From Gonocerus acuteangulatus (lineage: Eukaryota > Arthropoda > Insecta > Hemiptera > Coreidae): a stretch of DNA of 64,000 bases. A program made the position numbers and the translations under genes. The notes under the pieces are model-generated. The model was not told the origin of the DNA. It was given only the letters and a program-made list of their open reading frames with translations, and searched no databases. The stretch spans positions 43,689,396-43,753,395 of the forward strand of contig OX328127.1 of the NCBI GenBank assembly GCA_946811695.1, read 5' to 3'. Shown piece by piece: positions 30,363 to 42,956 of this stretch; the stretch's first letter is position 1, and every line of letters begins with the position of its first letter.

Positions 30363-30489
30363 GATTTCGGGAGATTGATAGTAAATCTAGTTCGATTTTT
30401 ATTTATTTATTTATTAAGAGAGTCGCCAAGAGTTGCGAAACTGTTAATAAGTAAAAATCAAACTAGATTTACTATCAATCTCCCGAAAT
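30363..30489. repeat. Foldback repeat
   Basis: Arms ATTTCGGGAGATTGATAGTA and its complement extend about 45 bp each through CTAGTTYGATTTTTA around a central AGAGAGTCGCCAAGAGTTGC region. No flanking duplication was confirmed. It is probably a small MITE. Confidence 0.85.
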
Positions 30490-30779
30490 AGAATTATTTG
30501 GTTCAATTCCTTCCTTAACTGTCGTTCCCTTGTTCTCTTGACATGTTGTATTAATTACTTCCCTAACTGTAATTACCATTGTTCCTATCATCTTTACACC
30601 AACCACTACTAAATGTACCTATTCTTTCCTTCCTTTGGACCTTTCGATTTCTTTTACCTTAATTCACCACGATCACATCAGCATAGGTAATCTGACCAAT
30701 CGATGCAATCTGAAATTGGATCTCTATGCTGGTAAAATAGCATATTAACGGGTTCTAATCCTGCACTAAAAACAAGCTC

Positions 30780-31345
30780 CAGCAGCTCACCCGATTGGAG
30801 ACTCGGTTGCGTAACACAAATGAGGTTGGTTTGGTTACCTGCGATGAAAAATGTGTGTTATACAGTAACCGCTGGAGATCTGGACTGTGGTTGCACCGGA
30901 ATGAGAAGCCTCAACATGTGTCTAAACCGAACCTTCGCCTAAAAAAAGTAATGATTACAGTATGGAGGAATATGGCTGGTTTAATCCATTATTCGATTTC
31001 CCAGTTGTTGAAACAAAAACTGCCCACAGTTATTGCCAAGAATTGCAAAAATGTTATGATAAAATGAGAAAAAAAAAACATGTTCTAGTTAAAAGTCGAA
31101 TTCTTCTCTATGAAAACTCGCGTCCTCCAATCGTAAGATTAACGTTGGAGGAGTTAATTATAAAGTTGCTTCCCTAACCATCATATTCCCCGAATCTTTC
31201 ACCATCTGATTTTTATTTGTTGCGTTGTTTAGATGTATTTTTAAGGAAAAAAAAAAAAAACCTACTAAAACGCGGTATGCCAAGGCTTTGCATATATTTT
31301 CTGTACAGTGAATGAAGTTGTTATTCACGTTGGGAGAAGTGTGTG
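30780..31345 (+). pseudogene. Inactive mariner transposase
   Basis: The translation shows the mariner catalytic series: VTCDEKCVLYSNRWRS (first Asp), QHVSKPNLRLKKVMITVW, then in another frame LLYENSRPP (second Asp position is Glu) and YSPNLSPSDFYLL (third Asp position is Asn). At least one frameshift, a stop near 31177 and loss of two catalytic aspartates show it is dead. The N-terminal DNA-binding half is missing. Confidence 0.88.
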
Positions 31346-31411
31346 GACAATGAAGGGGCATATGTTTTTTGAAAATCGTATTCTATTAACTGTAAGCGAT
31401 ACCTTTACTGG

Positions 31412-31672
31412 TATTGTCCCTGCCATGTCAAACTATCGAATATGAAAAATCTCGTTTTTAGATTCGGGACTTAGCTCGTGGATAGTGGACAATACGGCTT
31501 GTCACAAATTGTCGGAACACTAACCTCTTTATAAAATAGCTTCTAATGCCTTCAATAAAGTATCGAATAAGACCATTTTCAATACATTGCTTCGTCACTG
31601 GATAGAATATGTTCGTTCCTATTTTGCTCCGATTCTCATATTCGGTAGTTTGACCAGGTAGGGACGATATAT
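31412..31672. mobile_element. MITE with TATYGTCCCT termini
   Basis: TATTGTCCCTGCCATGTCAA at the left and the complement of TATATCGTCCCTACCTGGTC at the right form terminal inverted repeats of about 35 bp. A left-end fragment of the same family lies at 51262-51390. No open frame. Confidence 0.75.
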
Positions 31673-33369
31673 ACAACTCAATATTATGAAAACGTGGAAA
31701 ATCGGACTTTGCATGAAAGATATGTTTGAAATAGTGAAGTTATAATATAAACATTTCATGTCGATACCTGTCCAAGGAGTCTACTCAGTTTATGTAGCTT
31801 TATTTCAAACATTTGTTTTTCTGGCCATGGGTTATTTATCTTCAGATTTATTTAATCTTTATTTCTACATAAATTAAATATCGTTTATTCATTTTTCTGA
31901 TTCCTATATGTTTTATAAAATTCGAAATTATTTTGGAAACATTTTCCTCTTCTGCATTTTTAATGAGTCGCTTTCGTTCTTTATGATTCAGTATCTCATT
32001 TAAATGATTATTCAATTACTATCAGATGGGCTTTATCGCCCAACTCTCAAAGTCCACAAATGAGTTCGCCTCCTTCGGCCCGGACTTTCAATTCACTTCC
32101 AGTTTTGGCTTCTTCTTGGAAATTAAAAACCGTCCTCGAGAGCTGCTAGATGGGAGGCAAGTCGGCTGTTAATAATCCCTGCAAGATCGAGGACTTATGA
32201 ATATTCCAGTCCTGATTTATAATGTTGACGGGGTCCTTCGACCTCAGCCCCTTAAAGGGAAATTAAAATTCTCCGGATATCGCCGGGAATATCAAGTATT
32301 TTTAATACTCCGGCCCACATTTCTTGTCGCATCTTTTTCCAAGTCAAAAAAATTCCGTTTATTTTAAGACAAGAAGATTCCCTCCACACCAATTCCTTAG
32401 TCTTGGGGGATATGAAGTAAAAATTCGGAATTCAGCCCCCCTCTCGAGAAATCTCCCCTAACTTTCCATAATGAAGGCTCTCCTAATTGTTTTGAAATAC
32501 TTTAAATATGGAGAATGGCATCCTAAGAGTCATCTAGAGATTCAGGACGAATATTATCTGAAAAAAGAAGCCTATAAATATTTTATGAAAAATTTTCCTT
32601 CTTTTTTTAATATTTAATTAATATCCTTCAATATCTTTTGTAGGCCTGATTTAGGATGCTTTAATCAGAAGATCCATAACTAAGATGTAGATTAAACAAC
32701 AGGCCTTTCTTCAGAATTATTTTGTTATTCAACGGGAAACTTGCCTTCCGAATACATGCTGATGTAAAACAAAGTTATAACATACTTTTCGCACTTTCAA
32801 AATAGAAACAATAAATGTATTAGAGAATTCGCTATAAAAGTAACAGATAATCCGATATATATAAATTCCATCATATTTTGTTTAATATAGTTGTGTTTTA
32901 TTTGTCAGCATGGCACTAAAAATGGAACATTGGTGTGTAAGCGTTCGTTGAATCCCCGGTACATACTAGTCTAAATCAGCTGTATTGAACCCTTCGTACA
33001 TTGACCTATAATTCATTTTACAATTGATTTATGTATCCTACAATAATCAGCCCAAATAAATCATATCTATCAATAATGCCTGCGAGAAAATAATCACAAT
33101 TTTTGAAGTGGCGAGGCGAAGAACCACCTGTGCCAAATTTTTATAGTTTTGAGCTTAGGTAACTCATTTTTTACTTTTATCCTACGATATTCCAGTTTTC
33201 AAACCAAGACTTTGGAACATATAGACTACTTTATGGCTTCAATTAACTCCAAAAGTAAACAAATTGCAACAAGATTATTTATTTGACTCTCTTCTCCAAT
33301 TGAATTTTCATTATACTGCATCAAAAAACATGTGTTTTCAATACTAGGTTTGAGTCCGTAAAATAGTAC
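31673..33369. other. No gene supported
   Basis: AT-rich sequence with a GC-richer segment at about 32020-32470 (balanced composition, no long frame, no known repeat). The segment could be a conserved non-coding element, but nothing specific supports it. Confidence 0.35.
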
Positions 33370-33391
33370 TTTTCGGGCCTAGGCCCGAAAA
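33370..33391. repeat. 22-bp perfect palindrome
   Basis: TTTTCGGGCCTAGGCCCGAAAA is perfectly self-complementary and GC-rich in its centre. Confidence 0.95.
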
Positions 33392-33738
33392 ATCTTTTTG
33401 GTGCGCTAGCCTTACCTGCTGACTGTAGACGACCTTTTTAGAGATGGGCCAGAACTGGAAAATAATTCCTTTAATCAAAAGTTATCTGTATTCCAAAAGG
33501 CAATGCCAAACAAAGGTTTTAATATAATGAATATTCAGAATTGTACTATAAATATTAATGTAATTGTATAAGTACTTTTCTTCTATTATAGGTTAATAAA
33601 CAGATGTTTTTTTTTTCAAATAAAAAAAAGGTGTCAATTTAATTTCTTTTACTGTATCTTTAAGTTATTAATGAAATATAAAAGGGTTTTAACGTACTCA
33701 AGTATGAGCAGTATAATGAAAAGTATTGTTCATAACAC

Positions 33739-33805
33739 GTACCAAAAGTGTGTTTTCGGTGCTTGGTCTAATTTCCGCGCTCCGAAAACAACCACTTTTG
33801 GTACT
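33739..33805. repeat. Hairpin-forming inverted repeat
   Basis: GTACCAAAAGTG...GTTTTCGG pairs with CCGAAAAC...CACTTTTGGTAC, giving about 20 bp of stem with one internal mismatch region around a loop. Confidence 0.85.
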
Positions 33806-34549
33806 AGTGATGAAAATAACTATTAAGGAAGCCTATATACTATAATTTATTTAAAATATAATTTAGGATGGCAGGAGGAAGAATATTGCAAATTGGAAGG
33901 ACAAAACACTAATATGAACTAGGCAGCGAAGAAGTCTATTAAAAAAGCTTACAGTATAAAGAGTCTTCTCATATTTCTGAGGAATCCACAGAAAAAAGGA
34001 GCTTTTTTTCTGGAAGTACAAGTGTTTTGGGAAAGTTAGTTTTTATTTATTTACTTTATGAGCTTCCTATCCATGGCGATGATAACACAATTCATTTTTA
34101 GGCGAATAAAAACCAAATACGTTAGTCTTATAAAATCAGAAAATTAGTATAAACAGTTAAAATTTGAAGATTGGCTAGATTTTCGTGTATAAAATCGTGT
34201 TCTTAAATGATGTAGTATAGTGTAGATTTGGGGGCTAACTTCAGTCAGTAATGTGTCTATTTTTTGTGGAATGAGTAAATTGTTTCGTCTTTTGCATTCT
34301 GTCAGTATGTGTTCTATCGTAAGGGCAACATTTCGTTGTCAGCATATGGATCTGTCCTGGCTTTGCATTATGTACGAATGTGTTAATAGTGAGTGTCCAA
34401 TTCTGAGCCTAGTATGGAAACTTAATCTCTTGGGAAAGGTTAGGTTCTATTTTAATCTTTAACGGCTCTTTATCAAAAACACACTTTGTTATGGTTGGGT
34501 TATCTATCTAAGCAGAATAGGTGTATCAGTCCTGAAACAGACCAAAAGG

Positions 34550-34662
34550 GCAAAAAGGGGAGAGATAGTGAAGTCATCATCTAGTGCGCACACGGATTTC
34601 GGACTCAGGTTCTGCAGAACATAAGCCGACAGGTTACCACTGAGCTAGCCTCGCTCCTTAGA
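34550..34662 (-). repeat. tRNA-like SINE head
   Basis: The minus strand reads GAGGCTAGCTCAGTGGTAAC (A-box) and later CTGAGTCCGAAATCC at the B-box position. It resembles the head of the 36226-36500 SINE and lacks a cloverleaf acceptor stem. Confidence 0.55.
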
Positions 34663-35974
34663 ATAGATGTATCTTTAGCTTTTTTCAGTGTTAACGCCTT
34701 ATATCACGCGACCATCGACCCTTCAAATTCAGTTTGCAAAAGCATACATTACATTCCTTCACAAAATCTACTCATCTCCTATTTTAAAGTCTATTACTCT
34801 GCTTCCAATAATTAATTTATGGCTAAGCAGCATCATCCTCATTGTCGTTGTGGAGTTTTCTCTTCTGGAAGTAAATCTCCGTGGACAAAGAGTCGGAGAC
34901 AATAAGGCACTTTGTTTACAGACTCCGATCAGCTCTAATTCCGCCTAGATTGGCAGGACGATTCTCCAATCTGTCCTTGATGTTTACAGATAGTCGATTG
35001 GGTCAGTATTTGGGGCGAGGGGGAGGTAAATGTTTCAACTTTATTCGGTCTTATTTGTTGCTTTGTTACTATAGAAACAATTCCTGATCAAAGATTTCAC
35101 ATAATGCTTGCTCATTTCAATTTACAATTTTCCAATTCCGAAAACGAGCACCAAGTTCAAATCATATAGCTTACATAAGTTTGAAATTAGGCGATCAATA
35201 CGATAACACGAATAAAATGTTCTACATAATCAACAACAATACCGAGTCTGAAGGATCCCTGAATGGAACTGTCCTTTTTTCTTTCAAGGGAACGAGATAC
35301 GACTTCTGCAAATTGAGATAGCAACTCCGTTCGCAAATTGCAGAAATATATTCGTAACTGGATCGATTCTAATATGGAAAAAACCTGTCACGCAGGAACT
35401 GCATTACTATGTAAATCCTTCTAGTAGCTGGTATGTTTTAATCGTAACGTAAGGCCATTTCGCTTTTTCCCATAAGAAGTCTTTCCCATTAGTTGGGCAT
35501 GATTTAAAATGAGTTTAGTTATAAATAACAAAAACGATCCAACAAAAACAAATCGATTATTTTCACGAGTTTAATAAACATACAAAGTTTAATAAAAATC
35601 GGCTCCGGACACTTGGGGATATTCCCTTGTAAGTGTATTTCTCTGATGTTTCTGCACTGTTCACTATATGACATCAAAAGGTTATTTCTTCCAGTGCCAC
35701 TACAAGAGCCAGTTTGTCCCTCCTATGCAAATTCTAATTTTGTCAGTCCGTAGCGTGCTAATCAGATTAAGCCCCGACTAGTATATAGATGAGTATATCC
35801 ACGGGGGGGATAAATAAGGGATTTGCTTCAGCCTTCCTGCTCTTGTCGGCTTTTGTACCTCTCATCCTTTCATATGGAACACCAGTCACTGCCGGTCTGG
35901 CTCCTAAACTCAGCTGCTTATAACAAACACTATACCATGTATAGGATATATCACACACAAACACACACACACAC

Positions 35975-36035
<61 letters not shown>

Positions 36036-36189
36036 ACATCTAATGATTAAACAAGACGTACCAACATGTAGAGATTGTACTAAACTGTACGACTGATACT
36101 AATAGCCTGCTGTGAACAAGAACAATTACACTTAGTTACTTCTCTTATAGACCTTCAAATTTTCCAATCGTGTTTGTTGTGGTTGAACA

Positions 36190-36191
<2 letters not shown>
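34663..36191. other. No gene supported; (CA)n/(TA)n microsatellite
   Basis: A (CA)n run at about 35953-35976 joins a (TA)n at 35983-36032. The rest is AT-rich with no recognised coding sequence. Confidence 0.5.

Positions 36192-36224
<33 letters not shown>
36192..36224. repeat. Poly(A) tract, 33 bp
   Basis: An A run immediately next to the body end of the minus-strand SINE at 36226-36500. Read in the tRNA-head orientation it is poly(T). Confidence 0.9.
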
Positions 36225-36225
<1 letters not shown>

Positions 36226-36227
<2 letters not shown>

Positions 36228-36500
36228 AGGCCCTGAGGGGCAGATACTATAGAGTTATCTTATTCATGACCATACGGCACACAAGGGAGAAGTGGTTAGT
36301 ACTATGCACCGGCCGCCTCATTTTCCTCTTTACCCATTAATAAATTAATTAAAGGCTGGATCGGCCTAGGGACGGTCTGGGAGGCCGAATCCAACCCATG
36401 AACGAAGACACAAAAACTCTTTAGTGCTTGCTTGGGGTTTGAACTCAGGTCCTCCAGAATATTAGTCAAGTGCTCTACCACTGAGATAACCTCGCCCGCG
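36226..36500 (-). repeat. tRNA-derived SINE, second family
   Basis: On the minus strand the head reads GCGAGGTTATCTCAGTGGTA (A-box) with GAGTTCAAACC (B-box). The body contains GGGTTGGATTCGGCCTCCC, TTTAATTAATTTATTAATGG and GGTCATGAATAAGATA. The body recurs at 57337-57590 without a head. Confidence 0.8.
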
Positions 36501-36639
36501 CTTGAACAATAAATGTAATAACATAAAATGGTCTTTCATTGAGAGGAGATCGTTGGCCGTTGATGATGCGAAGGTAGGGGGTTAGGGGTAAGGGTCCACT
36601 CGTTATTTCTTAATCAAACTAGATTTTACATGTGACAAT

Positions 36640-36710
36640 GGTTTTATTGTTTGCCAACGTTTCGGCTTGAAATTCAAGCCTTCATCAAGGTGATGAGAAG
36701 ACTGAGAACT
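36640..36710 (-). ncRNA. Hammerhead-like motif of Penelope-element type (degenerate core)
   Basis: The minus strand reads TTGATGAAGGCTTGAA then TTCAAGCCGAAACGTTGGC. A perfect stem (GGCTTGAA/TTCAAGCC) separates a TGATGA box from GAAAC, as in hammerhead ribozymes carried by Penelope-like retroelements. The conserved C before UGAUGA is U here, and stems I and III are not evident. Confidence 0.45.
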
Positions 36711-38529
36711 ATGCCTCACGGATTCAGGATCATTTCTGAAAATGTTCTTTAGCTCTCGAAACCTCACAAGAGACTTGCATCATCTGATCAAACTTGTAAT
36801 GATGAAGACAATTCAAATGTGTTATTGACCCGGACTGCTTGCGAGTTATTCATTGTGTACCTACCTATATAAGATATATTTGACTTTGCTCACTCTATCT
36901 TGACCAATAAGTGCAGATTTTGATAAACTATGGCACAAAACACCTTTTAGAACAATAAATCCGTTGCAGAATGTCTTTGAGGTCTTTCTTACCTATTTAT
37001 TTAGGTCTTATCTAAGCTATTTATTTATTTGTTGGTATCACCCAGTTTTATTGATTTCAATATCACGGATCCATAGCAATCAGTTCCAGGCAGTAGAAAG
37101 AATGCAGAATCTAGGAGACTGTTTATACCGAACGATTTTCCGGCTTCTATCCGAAAACGATCCGGGACGAATGTCACTCCGACGCGGAGCCAATTTGCCT
37201 TTTAATTTCGGGCTTTCCGTTTGTTCGGCATCAAAGCCACCCCTTGACAATCGGAGGGGAGGCTGTCATCCTCTGATCGTATTCCTGGTTGCGAACTAGG
37301 CACCTGCCGCCACCACCTGCTGTCCTTGCTGCTCACGATGATAATCCGTTTAGCGACAGAGATGATGGACAATGGGGAGAAGGACGAAAACAACAGAGGC
37401 AAATAGCAGCGGGGGCACTCGACTATTGGTATTAACTCCGTATCAATCAGCTGATGGGGGAAACGTGATCCAGGAGTATGTGATGGACTTAACTACACAA
37501 GGCTATAATATACGACTTGCACAAGTAGAAAATGTCTACTTATTGGCGAGAATTAAGTGAATATACGAAGTCATCCACGACCTGTTTAAGTTTTCTTCTT
37601 AGGATTTTTTGTGAAGATAACTTAAATACTTTCAGGGGCCTTCCTTGAGATGTATTACTTCCTTCACATATTAGTATACTTTGGTCAAAAATGGGGATTT
37701 GGGTATTGAGCCATGTTTTTTTTGTTTAATTAAGAAATATTAAAACTGTAATGGCTCTCACCTAATATAACTTTAACGTCTTTAAAAATTTAAAACCTTC
37801 TAATCGAAGGCTATCCTTTTCTTGGTTTGATACCTATAGAGGAGAATATTTTTTAAAAATAAAATTAATTATACAGTCATATCCTCCGTTAAAATACATT
37901 ATCTTCTTATTAAGAATGTTAATTATCTCCATAAATGTCACGGTATACGATGCTTCTATAAAGAAAACACGTATGGATCCAGATGCCCTTGTAATTGCAA
38001 TACACTCAAGGGTAATTATACAACACATTTACACAGCACTTATAAGATTCTGGCATCTTCCTTTTTAACTAGAGCATTGTGAATCTGCATTTTGACCTAC
38101 ATCTGACAAATTACCTTATACTATTCATTTATATTTACTATAAGCTAATTACAAGGTTATTTAGCACTTCTAGAAGAGGTCATGATGTATAGACAAAAGA
38201 AAAACAAAATCAGAGTATGGCTTGAACGGCGTGAACTGAAGGAGCTGAAACGCCAGACAATGCCAAACGGGCCAAGGCGCGTGTTTTTACAGGCCTGAAT
38301 CAGCTGTAAAAGTTTTTGGCCGAGATCATCTTAATCCCTCAAGATAATTTATTTAAATCTTTAACGTCCATTATTATTAACTATGAGTTAAGTTAATTTA
38401 ATGAATCACTCTCACGATAAGGTGACTCATTATCTAGTTTGTACTGATATTCCCTGCTAGATATCTAATACTTCATTTTTAGAAGGTGTTGATCATCGGG
38501 GTTCGGTCTTTTGATTGAATAAAAACTAC
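36711..38529. other. No gene supported
   Basis: Probably partly Penelope-derived next to the hammerhead-like motif. A SINE-tail fragment (TTAACGTCCATTATTATTAA) lies at 38359-38378. No coding sequence is recognised. Confidence 0.35.
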
Positions 38530-38605
38530 ATTTTATAGTTAAAAAGAGTTTATTTATGCCAACGTTTCGGCTTGATATACAAGCATTCTTCAGGGCTGTA
38601 CACAG
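38530..38605 (-). ncRNA. Hammerhead ribozyme-like core in a Penelope-type terminal repeat
   Basis: The minus strand reads CTGAAGA, a stem-loop GCTTG-TATAT-CAAGC, then GAAACGTTGGC. CTGANGA and GAAA flanking a closed stem II are the conserved hammerhead core. An ACGTT about 40 bases upstream could pair its ACGT with the ACGT after GAAA as stem III. Stem I is not clear, so cleavage is unproven. A (TA)n lies just beyond. Confidence 0.5.
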
Positions 38606-38620
38606 ATATGGGCTGTGAAC

Positions 38621-38633
<13 letters not shown>

Positions 38634-38684
<51 letters not shown>
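38634..38684. repeat. (TA)n microsatellite, about 50 bp
   Basis: Alternating TA after a (GT)n run. One of about eleven long (TA)n tracts in the window. Confidence 0.95.
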
Positions 38685-38686
<2 letters not shown>

Positions 38687-41439
38687 CATTTTTGTCCAGC
38701 TAGATTTCGTTTTCGCAGCGCTATGAACCGCTTCAGTTCTTCTTGGCCCCATAGCCTCGATGAAGGCTTAAAGTAAATATTTTGGCAATAAAAACTCTTT
38801 ATTATATAAAAAGTTAGTTTTATTAAAAAATATGACCGGCACCCGACAATCTACACCTTGGCAAATAAATTAAAGATATTGGATTATCCACCAATTTTTC
38901 TTTGTTTAAAATTTCTTGTGGGAATACTTTGAAAAAATAAACACTTTAGCGAAGCGGGTTAGGCTGCGATATAATCCTTGCTTCTACTAAGGAGGGATGT
39001 TCTCTCAGGGGTTTAATAATTGAGGTCTTGGGGGGAAACAGTTAACCCCCCCCCTCCACCACCACCTGTTTATAGAAGACAATAAAGTGGCCGGCTACTT
39101 CATCCTTTACCTTTTACTACCATATTTCTCGGCTGTTGCATCTATCCCACTCTCGCTCCTACTCTTCTTCTTCCGTCTTCTCTCCCTCCCTCGTGGGGAA
39201 AAATTATGGCGGTAGGGCGTCAAACTCCAATCTCCTTCTTACCAAACTTATATCCCTCCCAGGATCTTGGGACTTAGTCCCGGGGCTTAGGCTCCCCATA
39301 ACTTAGGACTCCGAGGGGTGGGAGCTTGGAGGAATTAATTATGTGAAAGGAGCGGCCGACTGTATATTAGCTCTTGGAGCGGGATAACGCTTTTTAATTA
39401 ACTATGGAAATCTGAATAAAAGTGTCTATAAAGTACGGGCTTGCGTGACTTGAATAGGTCTGCTATATGGACACCATGGGCAAACTATTCATCCTGCAAT
39501 CTAGGCCAAAGGGGACTAATTTATTTACACTATCAATTAAAGAAAACTTCCAATGATACTGTATAAATACAAAAATGTCTTAACTGTGAGATGCGTAACT
39601 GAGATCATTCCTGAGTAAGATGCTTAGTTTATTCAGTATCCCTGAAGCGAGTACTTAATATAACCTGTTTACACACGAAAACATTCTCGACACGCTGGAA
39701 CTGCATAACTCAGCGCATTCCTTAGAACATGGGTGGCGTACACTTCATTCCTGCACAATGTAACGTAAAAATTGAAACCTTGCAATGGAAAGATTCAGAT
39801 TTTTCTTACAGCAAATCTAAATTATTAGTTAGGTATGAATTCTAACGAGTTTCGTTGCAAGAAGAAAGTAAATATAACGGCCAGTAAGGTTCAATTAATA
39901 ATTTGTTCGGATTTACATGACCGTTGCTGAAAAATATCCACAAGACAAGAAAGCTGGGATCCACAGGAATTTGTTGCTCGACCCAATGCAGAACATCAGC
40001 CGGTGATCGCCGTGTCTTTCACTGAATTCCTGGTGCAGAGGCATGTGGTACGGTCACTTGCTTCTCATTCAGAATTCAATGAATAAATGATCTACTATCA
40101 TCAACGAATCTGGATATTTTCGTGACACTTCTGTAGGTATTTTCATTTATTGCAGCCACTACACTTTCCGAGAGCTCTTCCGTCCGAATGGGTCTAGGGA
40201 CAGTGCGCCCTCTAAAATTTGTTCAAAATGACCTGTAGTTTTATATCTGTTAGCGATATGCAGGAACACTACGTGAGAAAACGTGGGTCTGTCTGGATGC
40301 ACACAGACTATTCTGCCGACAAAAATCATCATCATATTAAATATTTTTCATTCGAAGCCATTTTAATTACGATGTTAACTAAATGAAGATATGGAAATAA
40401 AATACTGTAGGGATTACACCAGTAAACTTTATTCCTTTTCTTGTCTGCTGGAATTATCATAAATAATTAGATAGGCACTGAAAAATATTAGAAATGAAGG
40501 ATTCCAGGAATAGCTATTAAAGAAAATCCTGGAGCAGGAACAATGAGAGATAATAATAATAATAATAAAGTAATAGTTTAATTAATAAAAAATGTTCTTA
40601 TTTAAAAAAAAAAATCTATTAACATCAGATGAGCTGCGGTTGAATAAAAAAAATTATTTAGACAAAACTTAGCTGCTATATTGTGATCTGCAAAGACCTA
40701 CATAAATCATATTATCTCATAAATTCTCTAATTTCCTTATTAATAATTAGCTTTCCAGTGTTGGAAATATATTGAATTCTAACTAATAAGAGAAGGATTA
40801 GAAGAGGGAGAAAGCTGTACCTCACTGAGCGCGGTGTTGGTACTGAGTAAGCCGACGGTTGGTGGAATATTCAAAGAGCCTGAGAGAGGGAGAGAAGTTA
40901 CGATGTAGACACAAGGGGGAAACACTTGGGAACACAAGTTATACCAAGTTCTGCTATCCCTTCACTCTTCCGTTTCAACCCCAAGACATTCGGAGAGACG
41001 AGGCTCCAAACCTACCCTCAAATAAATTCATCTAACTCCTTATGCCCTCCTATCTCCTTCTACTTATCATCTGGGCACTTCTCTTGGGAATTATGGCCTC
41101 CACACAGGAAAACAGTGTACTCAGAATAACTTTCTTTAAGGGATAAGCGAATACACAATCAGACACCGATAGGATAATAAAGTACAGTACAGTCTCTCTA
41201 ATCGGAACTCATTGGGACTGAACCCTGTTTGGATTAGGTGGACTTTTGTCATATAATGCTTATGGGGCGTATTAAGCGTTTGATTGCAAAAATCACTTCT
41301 CGGATCGCCGAGAACAATTCATATCAACTATCAATAGCAAGTGTGAAGTCTTTGCTGAGAGAAACTAGCCTTGGTAAATGGCAACGGAGCTGGAACACAA
41401 CAGAAGAATGATCACATCGTGTAAAGATGTTCAACACAC
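38685..41439. other. No gene supported
   Basis: Host sequence, locally pyrimidine-rich (39040-39200), with a short (AAT)n near 40552. Short frames on both strands show no recognised domain. Confidence 0.4.
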
Positions 41440-42172
41440 AAAAAAGTCCGACTCGCAGGAACTGCATCATCTTAGCGCGGTTCCGTTCTTATCCCTGTCT
41501 CATTTGGAAAGATTAAAATATAAACAGTTATTATTTTGGTTCCACCAGTCTTTAAATGTCTTTATTTATGATCTTACCTGGATGGGTCAGCCAACCCCAG
41601 AAAGGCCCCCGCCTCCGCTAGTTACAAGGTTTTCGAATCTTGTAAATCTATATTTCTAACAATAAATTTTGTTTCCTATTTTACTTAACCTGTTTTATTG
41701 TCAAATACATTATTCAACTATAAGTAATTAAAAAATAACAAGGAATAAAACAGACAAAAAGAACCGTTCGAATAAACGAAATCAATTACTTTAAAGTTTT
41801 AAGCACTTATTTCTCCGATTGACATCGCCTAATTAAAACTTTTCTTCAGAACCTTTTTTGTAAAGCATTTAGTAAGCTTTCGAATGGAAACCTTCCGCTT
41901 CCCAAGATTGTCAACCGTTTTCGAGATATTAACGAAAGATACAAAGTAACCAAAACTTTTCATGTCTGTTAATAAAATATTTTATTCTAACCCTTCCTTA
42001 ACTCCAAACGTAACCAAAATTTCGGCATATTAGTTTTGATGAAATTCCAACATGCAGAAAATGTTTCAACTGAATCCCATAATTAAGTACCCAAACCAAA
42101 ACCGTTAATCAACACATAGTTTTCCAATTTTCTCGAAAACGGTTAAAGCTATCGCCTTAAAAATGGTTTCAT

Positions 42173-42227
<55 letters not shown>

Positions 42228-42468
42228 CCAAGAAGCCTATAAAACGAGTACTTGCAAGCATATGAAGTAAACGCAACGATTTTTTTCGCGCGAATTTCGC
42301 TCCAAAAACCATGTCCCGGTGGGCGGATTCTGCTGGTTAACGAACTTGTCCTTTCAAATTAGACGAGAGAATTTTGTACTAAATTTCATCAAAATCGGAC
42401 CATTACTCGCTGACCTATGCCGCGAACTGACAAATATGTATATAAATATATATCTATATCTATCCATC

Positions 42469-42522
<54 letters not shown>
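41440..42522 (-). repeat. Family X repeat copy, interrupted by a Tc1-like element
   Basis: Starts with AAAAAAGTCCGACTCGCAGG...CTTAGCGCGGTTCC and includes AAGCACTTATTTCTCCGATT and CGTTTTCGAGATATTAACGA blocks, a 48-bp T tract (42176-42223), TTTCGCGCGAATTTCGCTCC, and a (TA)n from about 42476. The Tc1-like element begins in that (TA)n at 42523. Orientation is opposite to the 25675 copy. Confidence 0.75.
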
Positions 42523-42525
<3 letters not shown>

Positions 42526-42956
42526 GGTGATTCAAGGTCTAAGTAGCCAAACTCTAGGAGGTGATTGTAGATATAATTTCCAACAAAAAATCATTTCAAG
42601 TATGGTCCAATTCCGAAAGGAAAAGGAGCTATGCCCAACTATTCAAAATAATTAAATTTTAATTATGCCATCATAAAATAGACAAAATTTCCTTTAAAAA
42701 TACATTAATTTAATTCACTAAAACTATTATTAAAAGATACTTTCCGGACGTCCAATAATGCACTTCTGTTTTTATCAACGAATCAGAGTATTTTCGCGAT
42801 TTTTTTCCTCAGCCCTCTAAAGGACTACAGATTCAATACTTACAGGAAAACTTCTACATTTAGTAAGCATTAAATCTATGAAAATGAAGTGGAGGTTTAT
42901 TAGGGAATAACTTGAACGATTGGCCTCCTTTTGTCAACAAAAAAAAAAGACCGACT

